Below are positions 1 through 8,424 of a DNA stretch of 32,349 nucleotides, piece by piece. Position numbers and translations under genes: made by a program. The notes beneath the pieces were generated by a model that was not told where the DNA came from, did no database searches, and saw only the letters and a program-made list of their open reading frames with translations. This DNA is from an uncultured Bacteroidales bacterium (GTDB lineage: Bacteria; Bacteroidota; Bacteroidia; Bacteroidales; Paludibacteraceae), in NCBI GenBank assembly GCA_946059305.1, contig CAMGMU010000020.1, positions 1-32,349 of the forward strand. Direction: 5' to 3'. Each line of letters begins with the position of its first letter. Position 1 is the stretch's first letter.

Positions 1-79
1 CCTAAATTCTTATTTGTATCAGCGTATATTTTAACACCCTTAATTCCGCAACACTTTGATTTAACTTTATTTATAAGTT

Positions 80-104
80 CCTGAGCAACAAAAAGTTGCT
101 CAGG
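80..104. terminator. Perfect 10-bp stem hairpin CCTGAGCAAC-AAAAA-GTTGCTCAGG
   Basis: Perfect inverted repeat followed by ATTTTG; could terminate a + strand gene off the left edge or sit in the leader of a - strand transcript. Confidence 0.55.
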
Positions 105-179
105 ATTTTGCCATGTCAGATTTTTCACTTATCTTAGTGTTGCAATTAGAAAACAAGCGAAAATCGTAACAAGGCGCTG

Positions 180-211
180 CAAAGGTACAAATAATTTTTG
201 GAATAGCCAAA
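180..211 (-). promoter_or_regulatory. Bacteroidetes-type promoter (TTTG-N20-TACCTTTG), minus strand
   Basis: Reverse complement reads TTTGGCTATTCCAAAAATTATTTGTACCTTTG. Confidence 0.6.
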
Positions 212-309
212 AAAAAACGGACAAAAGTGCTGTTTTACCCGTTTTTTTATCGATATGGAGGGTTCAATAAATAAGAATCTTTTGATTTTTTAATTATCGA
301 AACCTCGCA

Positions 310-633
310 TTACTTTTTCTTAGTCGCTGCTTGTTGAGCTTTTGCCGTGAGGTCTTTGTTTACAATAGCCGTCTTGCCTAATTTGGCAAAAGCCGTTTGG
401 AGGGTCTTGATATCGGTCTTATCCGATTGGAAAACCACCTTTACGGTTTGTGCATCAAGGTCGCATTGCAGGTCTTTAACCCCCTTCTCGAATGCGATGT
501 TCTTCTCAATCTTGGTTACGCAACCTTGGCAATGAAGGTCCACGTTGAAAACTACCACCTGCTTTTCGCCTTTCGCAAAAGCCACGGAGATGCTCATAAG
601 GCAGAGCACCAATGCCATCATCAGTTTCTTCAT
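310..633 (-). CDS. Secreted heavy-metal-associated (HMA) domain protein
   Basis: Signal peptide then DLHCQGCVTKIEKNI, a CxxC HMA-like motif; 107 aa. Confidence 0.85.
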   Translation of the reverse strand: MKKLMMALVLCLMSISVAFAKGEKQVVVFNVDLHCQGCVTKIEKNIAFEKGVKDLQCDLDAQTVKVVFQSDKTDIKTLQTAFAKLGKTAIVNKDLTAKAQQAATKKK

Positions 634-702
634 ATTGGTATGTATTTAGGTGGGTTCTACCTATCCTTTACCAATCGAACAGATAGCACCCGTATTCAGA
701 TA

Positions 703-3120
703 TTACTCTTCTTTGCCGAGCGACCATCGGAAACCGGCATACACTTTCCATCCGGTGATGGGTCCCCAAGCCATCGAAGCATCAAAACCCGCTTCATACG
801 GTGCATCTGCGCCAATCACGGGGTTCTCCTGGCGGAAATTAGTCATGTTTTCAGCGCCCACATAGAGGCTGCACGTACGCCAATACTTGGTGATCTGCGC
901 CATCAGTTGCGGGTACCATTTATAATACAGACTGCCATCCTTCTCCATATATTGGGAAGACTTCAAGTTGTTGATGAAATAGGAATTAAAGCCATCGGGC
1001 ATGCGTCCGCCTCCATTGAACTGTGCAGTGAAGTCGAACTGCCATTTCTTGAGCGGCGTCTGATAACTGGTGGTGATGATTCCCTTAAAGGTATTGGTGA
1101 GCGGCTTCTGGCGAAGCGAAGGCGTAAGCACGTTCTCACCCTTATCGTTGAGCGCATAACGCAAGGTCGTCTGCATCACATCGGTATAGCGGAAAGCAGC
1201 CGTAAGCGTCCACCCGCGAAGGATTTCCATCGTAGCCTCTACCTGCATCGTCTGCGCATAACTCTCTGCCTTGCGCTTGTAGAGAGTGCGAATATCGGAG
1301 AGGTTATAGAGATAAACGGCATCGGTGGATTGGTCCATATCAGCCACTAAGCAGTTCTGAAAACCAGTGTAGTAATATTCGCCCGAGAGCTGCAGTTCGC
1401 GACTGCCCATGGGAATATAGAAGGTGGTGCTGACGCCTGCATTGACCGCCCGCTCCTGCTCTGGCGCACTCTGGAGCACAATCGTTCGGCTCGAGGGCAA
1501 CATATACGCATTGTCAGCAATGGCATTCGGGCTGCGGTACCCCATACCGGCACTGGCTCGGATCGTCCACCACTCCCATGGCGAATAGCGCACGTTTACG
1601 CGAGGCGTAAAGAAAACGCCATACATCGTGCTGTAGTCCATTCGTAAGCCCGCCACAAGCGATAGTTTGTCCTCTAACTTGAGGTTGTATTCGGCAAAGA
1701 TACCGGGCGTCAACTCCCAGCGGTCAAGCGCCGTATCAGCTGCTTGCAGAGGCAGGAGCAGCTGCTCGCGATAGCCGTCGTAGTTCACACTCAAGCCTAC
1801 CGTTAGGCGGTGGTCGTTATCCATCTCCAATCGCGGAGAGCCCTCGAAATTGAACTGCGTCAGCGCATTCAGATAGGCGTTGGTCTGATTGGCGTTCCAC
1901 TCGCGAAGACCATACCGGTTCGCCTGATTATGATACGAAGCCGCAGCGATAATGCCCAAGCTCGACCCCGTTTCTTCGTTGAAGATATAACCGTTCTTCA
2001 TGTAGCCATCTATTCGCCAGGTGTTGAGGTCAATCTTGTAGGGGTTATCAATCGGCAGTTTGCTCACGAGCGAACCACTCTCGTCGAGCGAGTCTCGGGT
2101 AGCCGTCTGGCCACCGATGCGGCGATCATACAAGCCGCGAACGAATGCCTGAAACGTATATTTGCCATCGGTATAAACCCAGCGGTTGGCGAGGTTAATA
2201 TTGGTAGATTTCGGCATTTCGTAGAACGAATCGTGGTTCTCATCCATCTGCATAAAGCCTTGCTGCCAATGGGCTAAGATGCCGGTATGCAGTTTCTTAT
2301 GTTTGCAATGGTCGCCGTGCTCGTGTTCTTCCTCATGCTCTTCATGTTCCTTGAGCGGAATCTGCCATCCGCCCTCCACATTGAGCTCGGCATGGAGCTC
2401 TGAGTTGATCATCGCATTTACAGAGATAGGGTCCTGCGTCTGCGGCTTTAAGAACTCCACATTGATTTGGCCGGTGGTAGCTTCATACCCGTTGATTACC
2501 GATGAGGTACCTTTGCTCACCTGAATACTGCTCATCCATGGGCCGGGGATATACTCCATTCCGAACGACTGTCCCAAGCCTCGGATGCCGGGGGTGTTCT
2601 CATGCAGCAGCTGCACATAGGTACCGCTCAAACCGAGCATCTTAATGGTCTTGGCGCCCGTAGCTGCATCCGAATAAGCCACATCCACTGAGGCGTTGGT
2701 TTCAAAGGCTTCGGAGAGGTTGCAGCAAGCCGCCTTGCAGAGCTCTGCGCCATCCAGCGTCTGCGTATCAAAGGCCGACACGCGCGACTTGATAACGCCC
2801 AACTTGCGCTCTGTGATGGTCACTTCATCCAGAATCAGGTCGCTCACCAACACAATCGTCAGTTCGCCCTTGCCGTGTACGATGGTCGTATCGTTATGAT
2901 AGCCCATATACGAGCAAACGAGCTTATTCGTTTCGCTGATGGTTTGCAAACTGAAGCGGCCATCCAAGTCTGTGATTGTGCCATTGCCGGTGTTGGCCCA
3001 ATACACGTTTGCGCCAATCAGCACCTGCCCATCATCTGAGAGCACAATACCGCTTACGCGAGCGGCATGACTCGCGCATACGGACAAAATAAAGAGAAAA
3101 ATAAAAATGATTTTTTTCAT
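703..3120 (-). CDS. TonB-dependent receptor with N-terminal carboxypeptidase-like domain and His-rich segment
   Basis: Signal peptide, SGIVLSDDGQVLIGANVYW CarboxypepD_reg-like domain, plug domain, C-terminal barrel, HEEHEEEHEHGDHCKHKKLH insert. Confidence 0.92.
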   Translation of the reverse strand: MKKIIFIFLFILSVCASHAARVSGIVLSDDGQVLIGANVYWANTGNGTITDLDGRFSLQTISETNKLVCSYMGYHNDTTIVHGKGELTIVLVSDLILDEVTITERKLGVIKSRVSAFDTQTLDGAELCKAACCNLSEAFETNASVDVAYSDAATGAKTIKMLGLSGTYVQLLHENTPGIRGLGQSFGMEYIPGPWMSSIQVSKGTSSVINGYEATTGQINVEFLKPQTQDPISVNAMINSELHAELNVEGGWQIPLKEHEEHEEEHEHGDHCKHKKLHTGILAHWQQGFMQMDENHDSFYEMPKSTNINLANRWVYTDGKYTFQAFVRGLYDRRIGGQTATRDSLDESGSLVSKLPIDNPYKIDLNTWRIDGYMKNGYIFNEETGSSLGIIAAASYHNQANRYGLREWNANQTNAYLNALTQFNFEGSPRLEMDNDHRLTVGLSVNYDGYREQLLLPLQAADTALDRWELTPGIFAEYNLKLEDKLSLVAGLRMDYSTMYGVFFTPRVNVRYSPWEWWTIRASAGMGYRSPNAIADNAYMLPSSRTIVLQSAPEQERAVNAGVSTTFYIPMGSRELQLSGEYYYTGFQNCLVADMDQSTDAVYLYNLSDIRTLYKRKAESYAQTMQVEATMEILRGWTLTAAFRYTDVMQTTLRYALNDKGENVLTPSLRQKPLTNTFKGIITTSYQTPLKKWQFDFTAQFNGGGRMPDGFNSYFINNLKSSQYMEKDGSLYYKWYPQLMAQITKYWRTCSLYVGAENMTNFRQENPVIGADAPYEAGFDASMAWGPITGWKVYAGFRWSLGKEE

Positions 3121-3214
3121 AATGACTGAATTTGGGTGGGCTATTCATCACCCACCATAGGTTATACATACGTTTCCTACGGCCGTTCTCACTAACAGCC
3201 GCCAACGCAGTATC

Positions 3215-3643
3215 CTAACAAATCCAGCAGCAGACATCCCGCAAGACCGTCTGCCCATCTACCACCAACGGAGGTGGAGAAACAATCATCATAAAAGCAG
3301 GCACACAATGCGCGTGCAGATGCTCGCAGCACTCCATAGTAGGCAGGGCCGGATTCATCAACTGCATCTCTTGTGCGTGAGGTGCATGCAATTGCGTACT
3401 CTGCATAAACTGACTCACCTGCAAGTACTGCACACTACACTCGTTTTCGTGGTGGCAGCAGCCGGTATGATGATGCTCGGTATGATGATGGATTGCCTCG
3501 CACGACTCCTCCATCACGTGCTCTATACCTGCATCACGACACATATCGCAGCAATAATGCACGGATAAGTAGCCCGTTCCTGCAATCAGGAAGAACGCGC
3601 TAAGCAGCATTGCCAAACCAATATGTATCGCTTTTCTAATCAT
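3215..3643 (-). CDS. Small His/Cys-rich membrane-anchored or exported protein (start likely MIRKAIHIG)
   Basis: N-terminal hydrophobic segment; HYCCDMC, HHHTEHHHTGCCHH, CCEHLHAHC; start overlaps the upstream ORF end; upstream extension in the ORF track lacks signal character. Confidence 0.7.
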   Translation of the reverse strand: MIRKAIHIGLAMLLSAFFLIAGTGYLSVHYCCDMCRDAGIEHVMEESCEAIHHHTEHHHTGCCHHENECSVQYLQVSQFMQSTQLHAPHAQEMQLMNPALPTMECCEHLHAHCVPAFMMIVSPPPLVVDGQTVLRDVCCWIC

Positions 3644-3824
3644 CTTTTTTCGGTAGAGAAGTCTTAACCCCCTCCTTTTTATTGCATTGGTCGCGCAAAG
3701 CACAACCGGGGCAACCTTCTCCGGGCTTGCCCCCAATGCACTTTTCGTTGCGCTGTTTTTGTACAACAAAAATCATGCCTATGATCGCCAAAATGACGAT
3801 TATGACAGTAATAACTTTCTGCAT
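3636..3824 (-). CDS. FeoB-associated Cys-rich membrane protein
   Basis: Single TM helix then CIGGKPGEGCPGCALRDQC; immediately downstream of the feoB-like gene. Confidence 0.85.
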   Translation of the reverse strand: MQKVITVIIVILAIIGMIFVVQKQRNEKCIGGKPGEGCPGCALRDQCNKKEGVKTSLPKKDD

Positions 3825-3839
3825 AGGCGTTTTTATGAG

Positions 3840-5525
3840 CTAAATTATCATATTTCCAATCACGTTCACCAAGAACGCAACCACCCAAGCGAGCACTACG
3901 GAGTTGACTACCGTAAACGTAGCCCACTTCCAATTGAGCTCTCGGCGGATGGTGGCTATGGTGGCTACGCAGGGGAAATACAGCAGTGTGAACACCAAGA
4001 AGGCATATGCGCTCACGGGTGTCAAACTCATAGCTGCAGCCGCTGAATTGGCGCCATACAGCATGGCAAACGTGCTACCTATCGCCTCCTTGGCAGGCAG
4101 GCCGGTCATTAGGCAAACCGACAATTTCCAATCGAAACCAAGCGGACGCATCACCGGTTCAATCCATTGCCCAATAGCCGCCAACCATGACTCCTCCAGC
4201 ATCTGCAAATCGCCAGATGGGAAATACTCCAGCACCCAAATGATGATGCTCGCAAAAAGCACAATCGTAGAAATCTTATGCAGGAAATCGCTCACTCGAT
4301 ACCATATATGCCCTAAAATACTTTTAGCCGAGGGCAGACGGAAATTGGGTAGTTCATTTACCATATCCACCTCGGACTTGCGGAACCAACGCGTATGCTT
4401 CATGATGAGCGCGAAGGCGAAGCTACAAAGGATACCAAGCAGGTATAGCGACATGAGTACCAAAGCCTTATGGTCAGCAAAGAATATGGAGATAAACAGC
4501 ACATACACCGGCAGTCGTGCAGAGCAACTCATAAACGGAACCATCAGCATGGTGAGGGCTCGCTCTTTGGGGTCAGGGATGTCCTTAGCAGCCATGATAG
4601 CGGGCACATTGCAGTCAAAACCCATCAGCATGGGGATAAACGAACGACCATGCAACCCGAGCCTATGCATCAGCCCGTCGGTTAAGAAAGCCACACGCGC
4701 CATATAACCCGTATCCTCCATGATACTGAGGAAAAAGAAGAGGATGATGATATTGGGCAATGCCGTAAGCAGACTGCCTACACCGATGATGATACCATCG
4801 CCCAGCAGGCTCTGTAACCAACCGGCAGCCATGTGCGTCTGCACCAGTTCATAGAGCGCATCCACACCCATCTGCAGCCAATCCTGCAGCGGCTCACCCA
4901 AGAGAAACGTACATTCAAACGTGATGCCCAATACGATGGCCAATATGATGGAGCCGGAGATGGGTGAAGTCAGTATATCGTCGACGATCTCAATGCGGGT
5001 CTTCTTATCGTGATGACCATGGTTGAGCGTTTGCGTGAGAACGCCATGTACGTAACCCATATACGCCTCTTCATCTTTCTGCTCCCACGCGTGGAAAACG
5101 GGGTGGGCATTAGACGCCTCCTGATGCGCCACCTTATCCACCGACTCCAGCAATTCTACCAAACCATAGTTATGGCTGATGGAAACGCGCGTTACCGGTA
5201 CACCAAGCAACTCGCTAAACTTACCAATTTGCAAACTATGGTCAGAGTCGAGCAAAAGGTCGTAGCGGCTGAGCGCCAATACGATCTTCTCTTTTTCGTC
5301 AACGATATGCGGCGTAAGCATCAAGCTCTCTTCCAATCGAGTGGAATCCACTACCTGCAGCACCACATCAAAACTATGTCCGTGGAGCTCGTCTAAGTCA
5401 TGCGACTCGATAAACGCCATCTTCTTACCAGCCTCGTCGGCCATCTCCTGCAGTCGGCGAGCAATGGATGATTTACCGCTTTGCGGCAAACCAATCACAC
5501 CAATTCTATACGTATGGTTTGACAT
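3840..5525 (-). CDS. FeoB-like metal permease with degenerate G domain (likely start MSNHTYRIG; the ORF-track start at 5546 is GTG)
   Basis: Permease motifs LMGFDCNVPAIMA and LLYFPCVATIATIRREL; N-terminal P-loop GLPQSGKSS; no DxxG or NxxD GTPase motifs. Confidence 0.88.
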   Translation of the reverse strand: MSNHTYRIGVIGLPQSGKSSIARRLQEMADEAGKKMAFIESHDLDELHGHSFDVVLQVVDSTRLEESLMLTPHIVDEKEKIVLALSRYDLLLDSDHSLQIGKFSELLGVPVTRVSISHNYGLVELLESVDKVAHQEASNAHPVFHAWEQKDEEAYMGYVHGVLTQTLNHGHHDKKTRIEIVDDILTSPISGSIILAIVLGITFECTFLLGEPLQDWLQMGVDALYELVQTHMAAGWLQSLLGDGIIIGVGSLLTALPNIIILFFFLSIMEDTGYMARVAFLTDGLMHRLGLHGRSFIPMLMGFDCNVPAIMAAKDIPDPKERALTMLMVPFMSCSARLPVYVLFISIFFADHKALVLMSLYLLGILCSFAFALIMKHTRWFRKSEVDMVNELPNFRLPSAKSILGHIWYRVSDFLHKISTIVLFASIIIWVLEYFPSGDLQMLEESWLAAIGQWIEPVMRPLGFDWKLSVCLMTGLPAKEAIGSTFAMLYGANSAAAAMSLTPVSAYAFLVFTLLYFPCVATIATIRRELNWKWATFTVVNSVVLAWVVAFLVNVIGNMII

Positions 5526-5549
5526 AACCGATATTATTTTATGCACAAA

Positions 5550-5573
5550 CGCCTGCAGAGGGGTCTGCAGGCG
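5550..5573. terminator. Perfect 10-bp hairpin with GGGG loop between tRNA-Arg and the feoB-like gene
   Basis: CGCCTGCAGA-GGGG-TCTGCAGGCG; no U tract on the minus strand, so it may be a processing site rather than a terminator. Confidence 0.5.
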
Positions 5574-5579
5574 CTCTTG

Positions 5580-5653
5580 TGACCCCGGTGGGACTCTAAC
5601 CCACGATCTTCAGAACCGGAATCTGACATTCTATACAACTGAACTACGGAGCC
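5580..5653 (-). tRNA. tRNA-Arg (anticodon CCG)
   Basis: Complete cloverleaf by eye: GGCTCCG/CGGGGTC acceptor, TCAGA-TTCCGGT-TCTGA anticodon arm, GTGGG-TTAGAGT-CCCAC T arm, discriminator A. Confidence 0.9.
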
Positions 5654-5717
5654 AATGTTTGACTTATAGTGGGTAAAACTCCCACACCAAAAATAATTAT
5701 TTTGCGTTCACACCCTA

Positions 5718-6854
5718 TTATATTTTCTTTGCGTATGCGCGACGCTGCTTATGCTGAATATGCTCAAAACACGTGAAGTTCGCAGCATTCTTATGATTCG
5801 TTTCCAGAATCGATGTGGTCTCCAGATGCTTAACGCCATACTTCTTATAGTATGGGAATTGCTCATTGAAGATGAGGGCCACCGCGCCGGAATCCTGATA
5901 ATCGGGTCGAACGCATATTATCAGTTCGTCGATGATATCTATCTTCTTGGCTTTCAGCGCCTTGAGCATATGGTACCATCCGAATGGGAACAAACTGCCA
6001 TTGGCACAATGCTGCAATGCTTTAGTAAGATCTGGCATGCCCAAACCCAACGCTACAATCTCATTCTTCTCATTCTCTACCAGCGATACAAAATCGAAGT
6101 TCAAGATGCCAAAATAGAAATTCGCAACATACTGCATCTGCTCGATGGTAGGCGGCTGATAATTATACAAAATGGAGTAACATTCTGACATCAAATGGAA
6201 ATACTCCAAATTCGGATAACGCTGCTTCAGCTCTTTCACACTATGGCACTTCACGTTGTGAAGCTTAGATCGCTTAGCCGCTACTTCGGCCACACGCGTC
6301 CACCGCTCAGGCAACTCATCGGGCACAAACACGCGATATTCCATCCAATCGGCTTCTTTCTCCAATCCGTAGTTTACGAGATGCTTCTCATAATACGGAT
6401 AGTTATAGAGCACCGCCATAGGCGAAAGTTCCTCAAAGCCTCGAATCAGCAAACCTTCTTTATCAAAATCCGTAAAGCCAACAGGGCCATTGAGGGTGTC
6501 CATGCCCCGCGCTTTACCCCACTCTACGACCTTATCCAAGAGAGCACGGCTGATTTCTTCGTCATCCAGAAAATCAAACCAACCAAAGCGCACTTTCTTG
6601 CAGTTCCACTTCTCGTTGGCTATCGGATTGATCATGGCCGCTACGCGCCCCACGCATTCACCATCGCGCCAAGCGAGAAACAAGGCATAGTCACAAAATT
6701 TCAATGCCGGATTCTTACCTTTGGTCAGCGTGTTAAGCTCATCGAAGTCGAGTGTCGGACAATAATATGGGTTTCCTTTATACATTTTGTTGGCAAATTG
6801 GATGAAGATTTTCATCTCCTTTTTTCCATTCACCTCTCGGATTTCAACTGCCAT
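5718..6854 (-). CDS. Conserved GNAT-like acetyltransferase / YghO-like hypothetical protein
   Basis: 378 aa; CVGRVAAMINPIANEKW, GPVGFTDFDKEGLLIRGFEE; resembles a conserved Bacteroidetes family. Confidence 0.7.
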   Translation of the reverse strand: MAVEIREVNGKKEMKIFIQFANKMYKGNPYYCPTLDFDELNTLTKGKNPALKFCDYALFLAWRDGECVGRVAAMINPIANEKWNCKKVRFGWFDFLDDEEISRALLDKVVEWGKARGMDTLNGPVGFTDFDKEGLLIRGFEELSPMAVLYNYPYYEKHLVNYGLEKEADWMEYRVFVPDELPERWTRVAEVAAKRSKLHNVKCHSVKELKQRYPNLEYFHLMSECYSILYNYQPPTIEQMQYVANFYFGILNFDFVSLVENEKNEIVALGLGMPDLTKALQHCANGSLFPFGWYHMLKALKAKKIDIIDELIICVRPDYQDSGAVALIFNEQFPYYKKYGVKHLETTSILETNHKNAANFTCFEHIQHKQRRAYAKKI

Positions 6855-6916
6855 AAAATTGTGATTTTTTATTTGATTTCAGTATTATTTTCACAAAATT
6901 CTTTCAAATCGACCTG

Positions 6917-6948
6917 CAAAATTACATTTTTTTTTTAAATCTACCAAA
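6917..6948 (-). promoter_or_regulatory. Promoter for the acetyltransferase-like gene
   Basis: Reverse complement TTTG-GTA-GATTTAAAAAAA-AAATG-TAATTTTG. Confidence 0.6.
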
Positions 6949-6974
6949 TATATCAAGAATTTTATGTAATTTTG
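6943..6974 (+). promoter_or_regulatory. Promoter for the LOG-family gene, overlapping the divergent promoter
   Basis: TAATTTTG -7 box 33 bp upstream of ATG; no TTTG -33 box. Confidence 0.45.
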
Positions 6975-7006
6975 CAGTCGGTTTTAAATAAATTTAAAAA
7001 AAAATT

Positions 7007-7606
7007 ATGCTTCAAACGCCCAATATTCAGAAAATTGCCGTATATTGCGCATCTTCTACAAAGATTGCTCCCGCCTATTTCTCGGCAGCCGAACGCCTTG
7101 CTGAAATTTTTGCAGAAAACGATATTGAGCTCATTTTTGGTGCCGGCAAAATGGGGCTGATGGGTAGGATGGCCGATACGATGGTTCGCCTCGGCGGACG
7201 GATGACCGGCGTTATTCCAGAGTTTATGGTATCGCTCCAGTGGCACCATCCTCAGTGTACAGAACTAGTGATTACCAAAGACATGGCCGAACGCAAGACC
7301 ACCATTTGGCAGCGCGCCGATGCGCTCGTAGCGCTCCCTGGCGGCATTGGCACCTTGGATGAGATTTCGGAAGTGCTCTCGCTTAAGCAACTTGGACAAC
7401 TATCTCAGCCCATTGTGTTTGTAAACACCGATGGCTATTACGATGGTCTCATACAACTGCTGCATCACTTCATGGACGAAAAATTTATGTCGCCCGTGTT
7501 TGATAAGATGTTTAGAGTCGTCTCTACTCCGGAAGAAGTGCTCCCCGCTATTGCCGACCAGGCAGGATGGTCAATCGACGTTGCACAGAAGCATACACAT
7601 ATTTAA
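7007..7606 (+). CDS. LOG family protein (TIGR00730-like, nucleoside 5'-monophosphate phosphoribohydrolase)
   Basis: GAGKMGLMG and LPGGIGTLDEISE motifs. Confidence 0.92.
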   Translation: MLQTPNIQKIAVYCASSTKIAPAYFSAAERLAEIFAENDIELIFGAGKMGLMGRMADTMVRLGGRMTGVIPEFMVSLQWHHPQCTELVITKDMAERKTTIWQRADALVALPGGIGTLDEISEVLSLKQLGQLSQPIVFVNTDGYYDGLIQLLHHFMDEKFMSPVFDKMFRVVSTPEEVLPAIADQAGWSIDVAQKHTHI

Positions 7607-7686
7607 GGTGGGTTCTAAAAATTCCCACTTAAGAAAAACTATTCATTATTGTGGGTAACAAAGCTAATTTTTAGAATTCACCTTAA
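7603..7686. repeat. Nested inverted repeat / alternative hairpins after the LOG gene
   Basis: TTAAGGTGGGTTCTAAAAATT vs reverse complement of AATTTTTAGAATTCACCTTAA (2 mismatches in 21), plus competing TTAAGGTGGG/CCCACTTAA. Confidence 0.7.
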
Positions 7687-7745
7687 AGAGCAAACGCTCG
7701 TATAGATGAAATAAGTAAACGCAGAAATAACTAACGATAATTCGT

Positions 7746-8402
7746 ATGGAATCCGTTCCTCGCATATTGACTTCAGTATCCCAAGATTGGGTAGCTTGGC
7801 TGATGTTGCTCACGCTCATCGGTCTTGCGCTGGTTGATGCGATGCAGCCTGGGCATTACTATAGAGCGTTGGGCAGCCTGTTTTCAAACAAGGAACGCGA
7901 CTCTATCTTCTCGGGGTCGGGGAATGACTATCGCCCGCGTTGGGTACTCGTTTTTGTTGGCATTCTGCTCCTTAGCCTCTGCCTGCAATGGCTACTTGCG
8001 CCAAATGGCTCGTTCCCTTTCTCGCAGTTCGTTATCTATTCGGGCCTTGCGGCTGCGTTCGCATTGGTAAAGTTCCTGATGCAGAGATTGGTGCAGTTTA
8101 CGTTTTTCAAAAAAAACGAAACAGACACCTACGTCCGCCATTATCGTTACCTCTCTGACTGCCTCACGCTGTTTGCATGGCCGGTCATGCTCTGCGCTTT
8201 GTTTGCCCCAGAGATACCCGAGACACTCATCCGATATACGTTTATCGGCCTGCTCGCAGCCTATGGCATATTGGTAATCTATAAGCAGATAGCCTGCTTC
8301 CGAATGAGTGTAGAGTCATTGATTTACATACCCCTTTTTTTCACCACAACGGAGATTATTCCTGCCGGCTTTTTGGTAGCCGCAGCCTATCTCTTAAAAT
8401 AA
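7746..8402 (+). CDS. DUF4271 domain-containing membrane protein
   Basis: Multi-TM protein immediately upstream of hemD, the usual Bacteroidetes context. Confidence 0.75.
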   Translation: MESVPRILTSVSQDWVAWLMLLTLIGLALVDAMQPGHYYRALGSLFSNKERDSIFSGSGNDYRPRWVLVFVGILLLSLCLQWLLAPNGSFPFSQFVIYSGLAAAFALVKFLMQRLVQFTFFKKNETDTYVRHYRYLSDCLTLFAWPVMLCALFAPEIPETLIRYTFIGLLAAYGILVIYKQIACFRMSVESLIYIPLFFTTTEIIPAGFLVAAAYLLK

Positions 8403-8424
8403 GCAAAAAATAGAATATACGTAT

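Noticed and set aside
397-1350. 317-aa plus-strand ORF
   Set aside because: Antisense to the HMA and TonB receptor genes; no signal or domain features.
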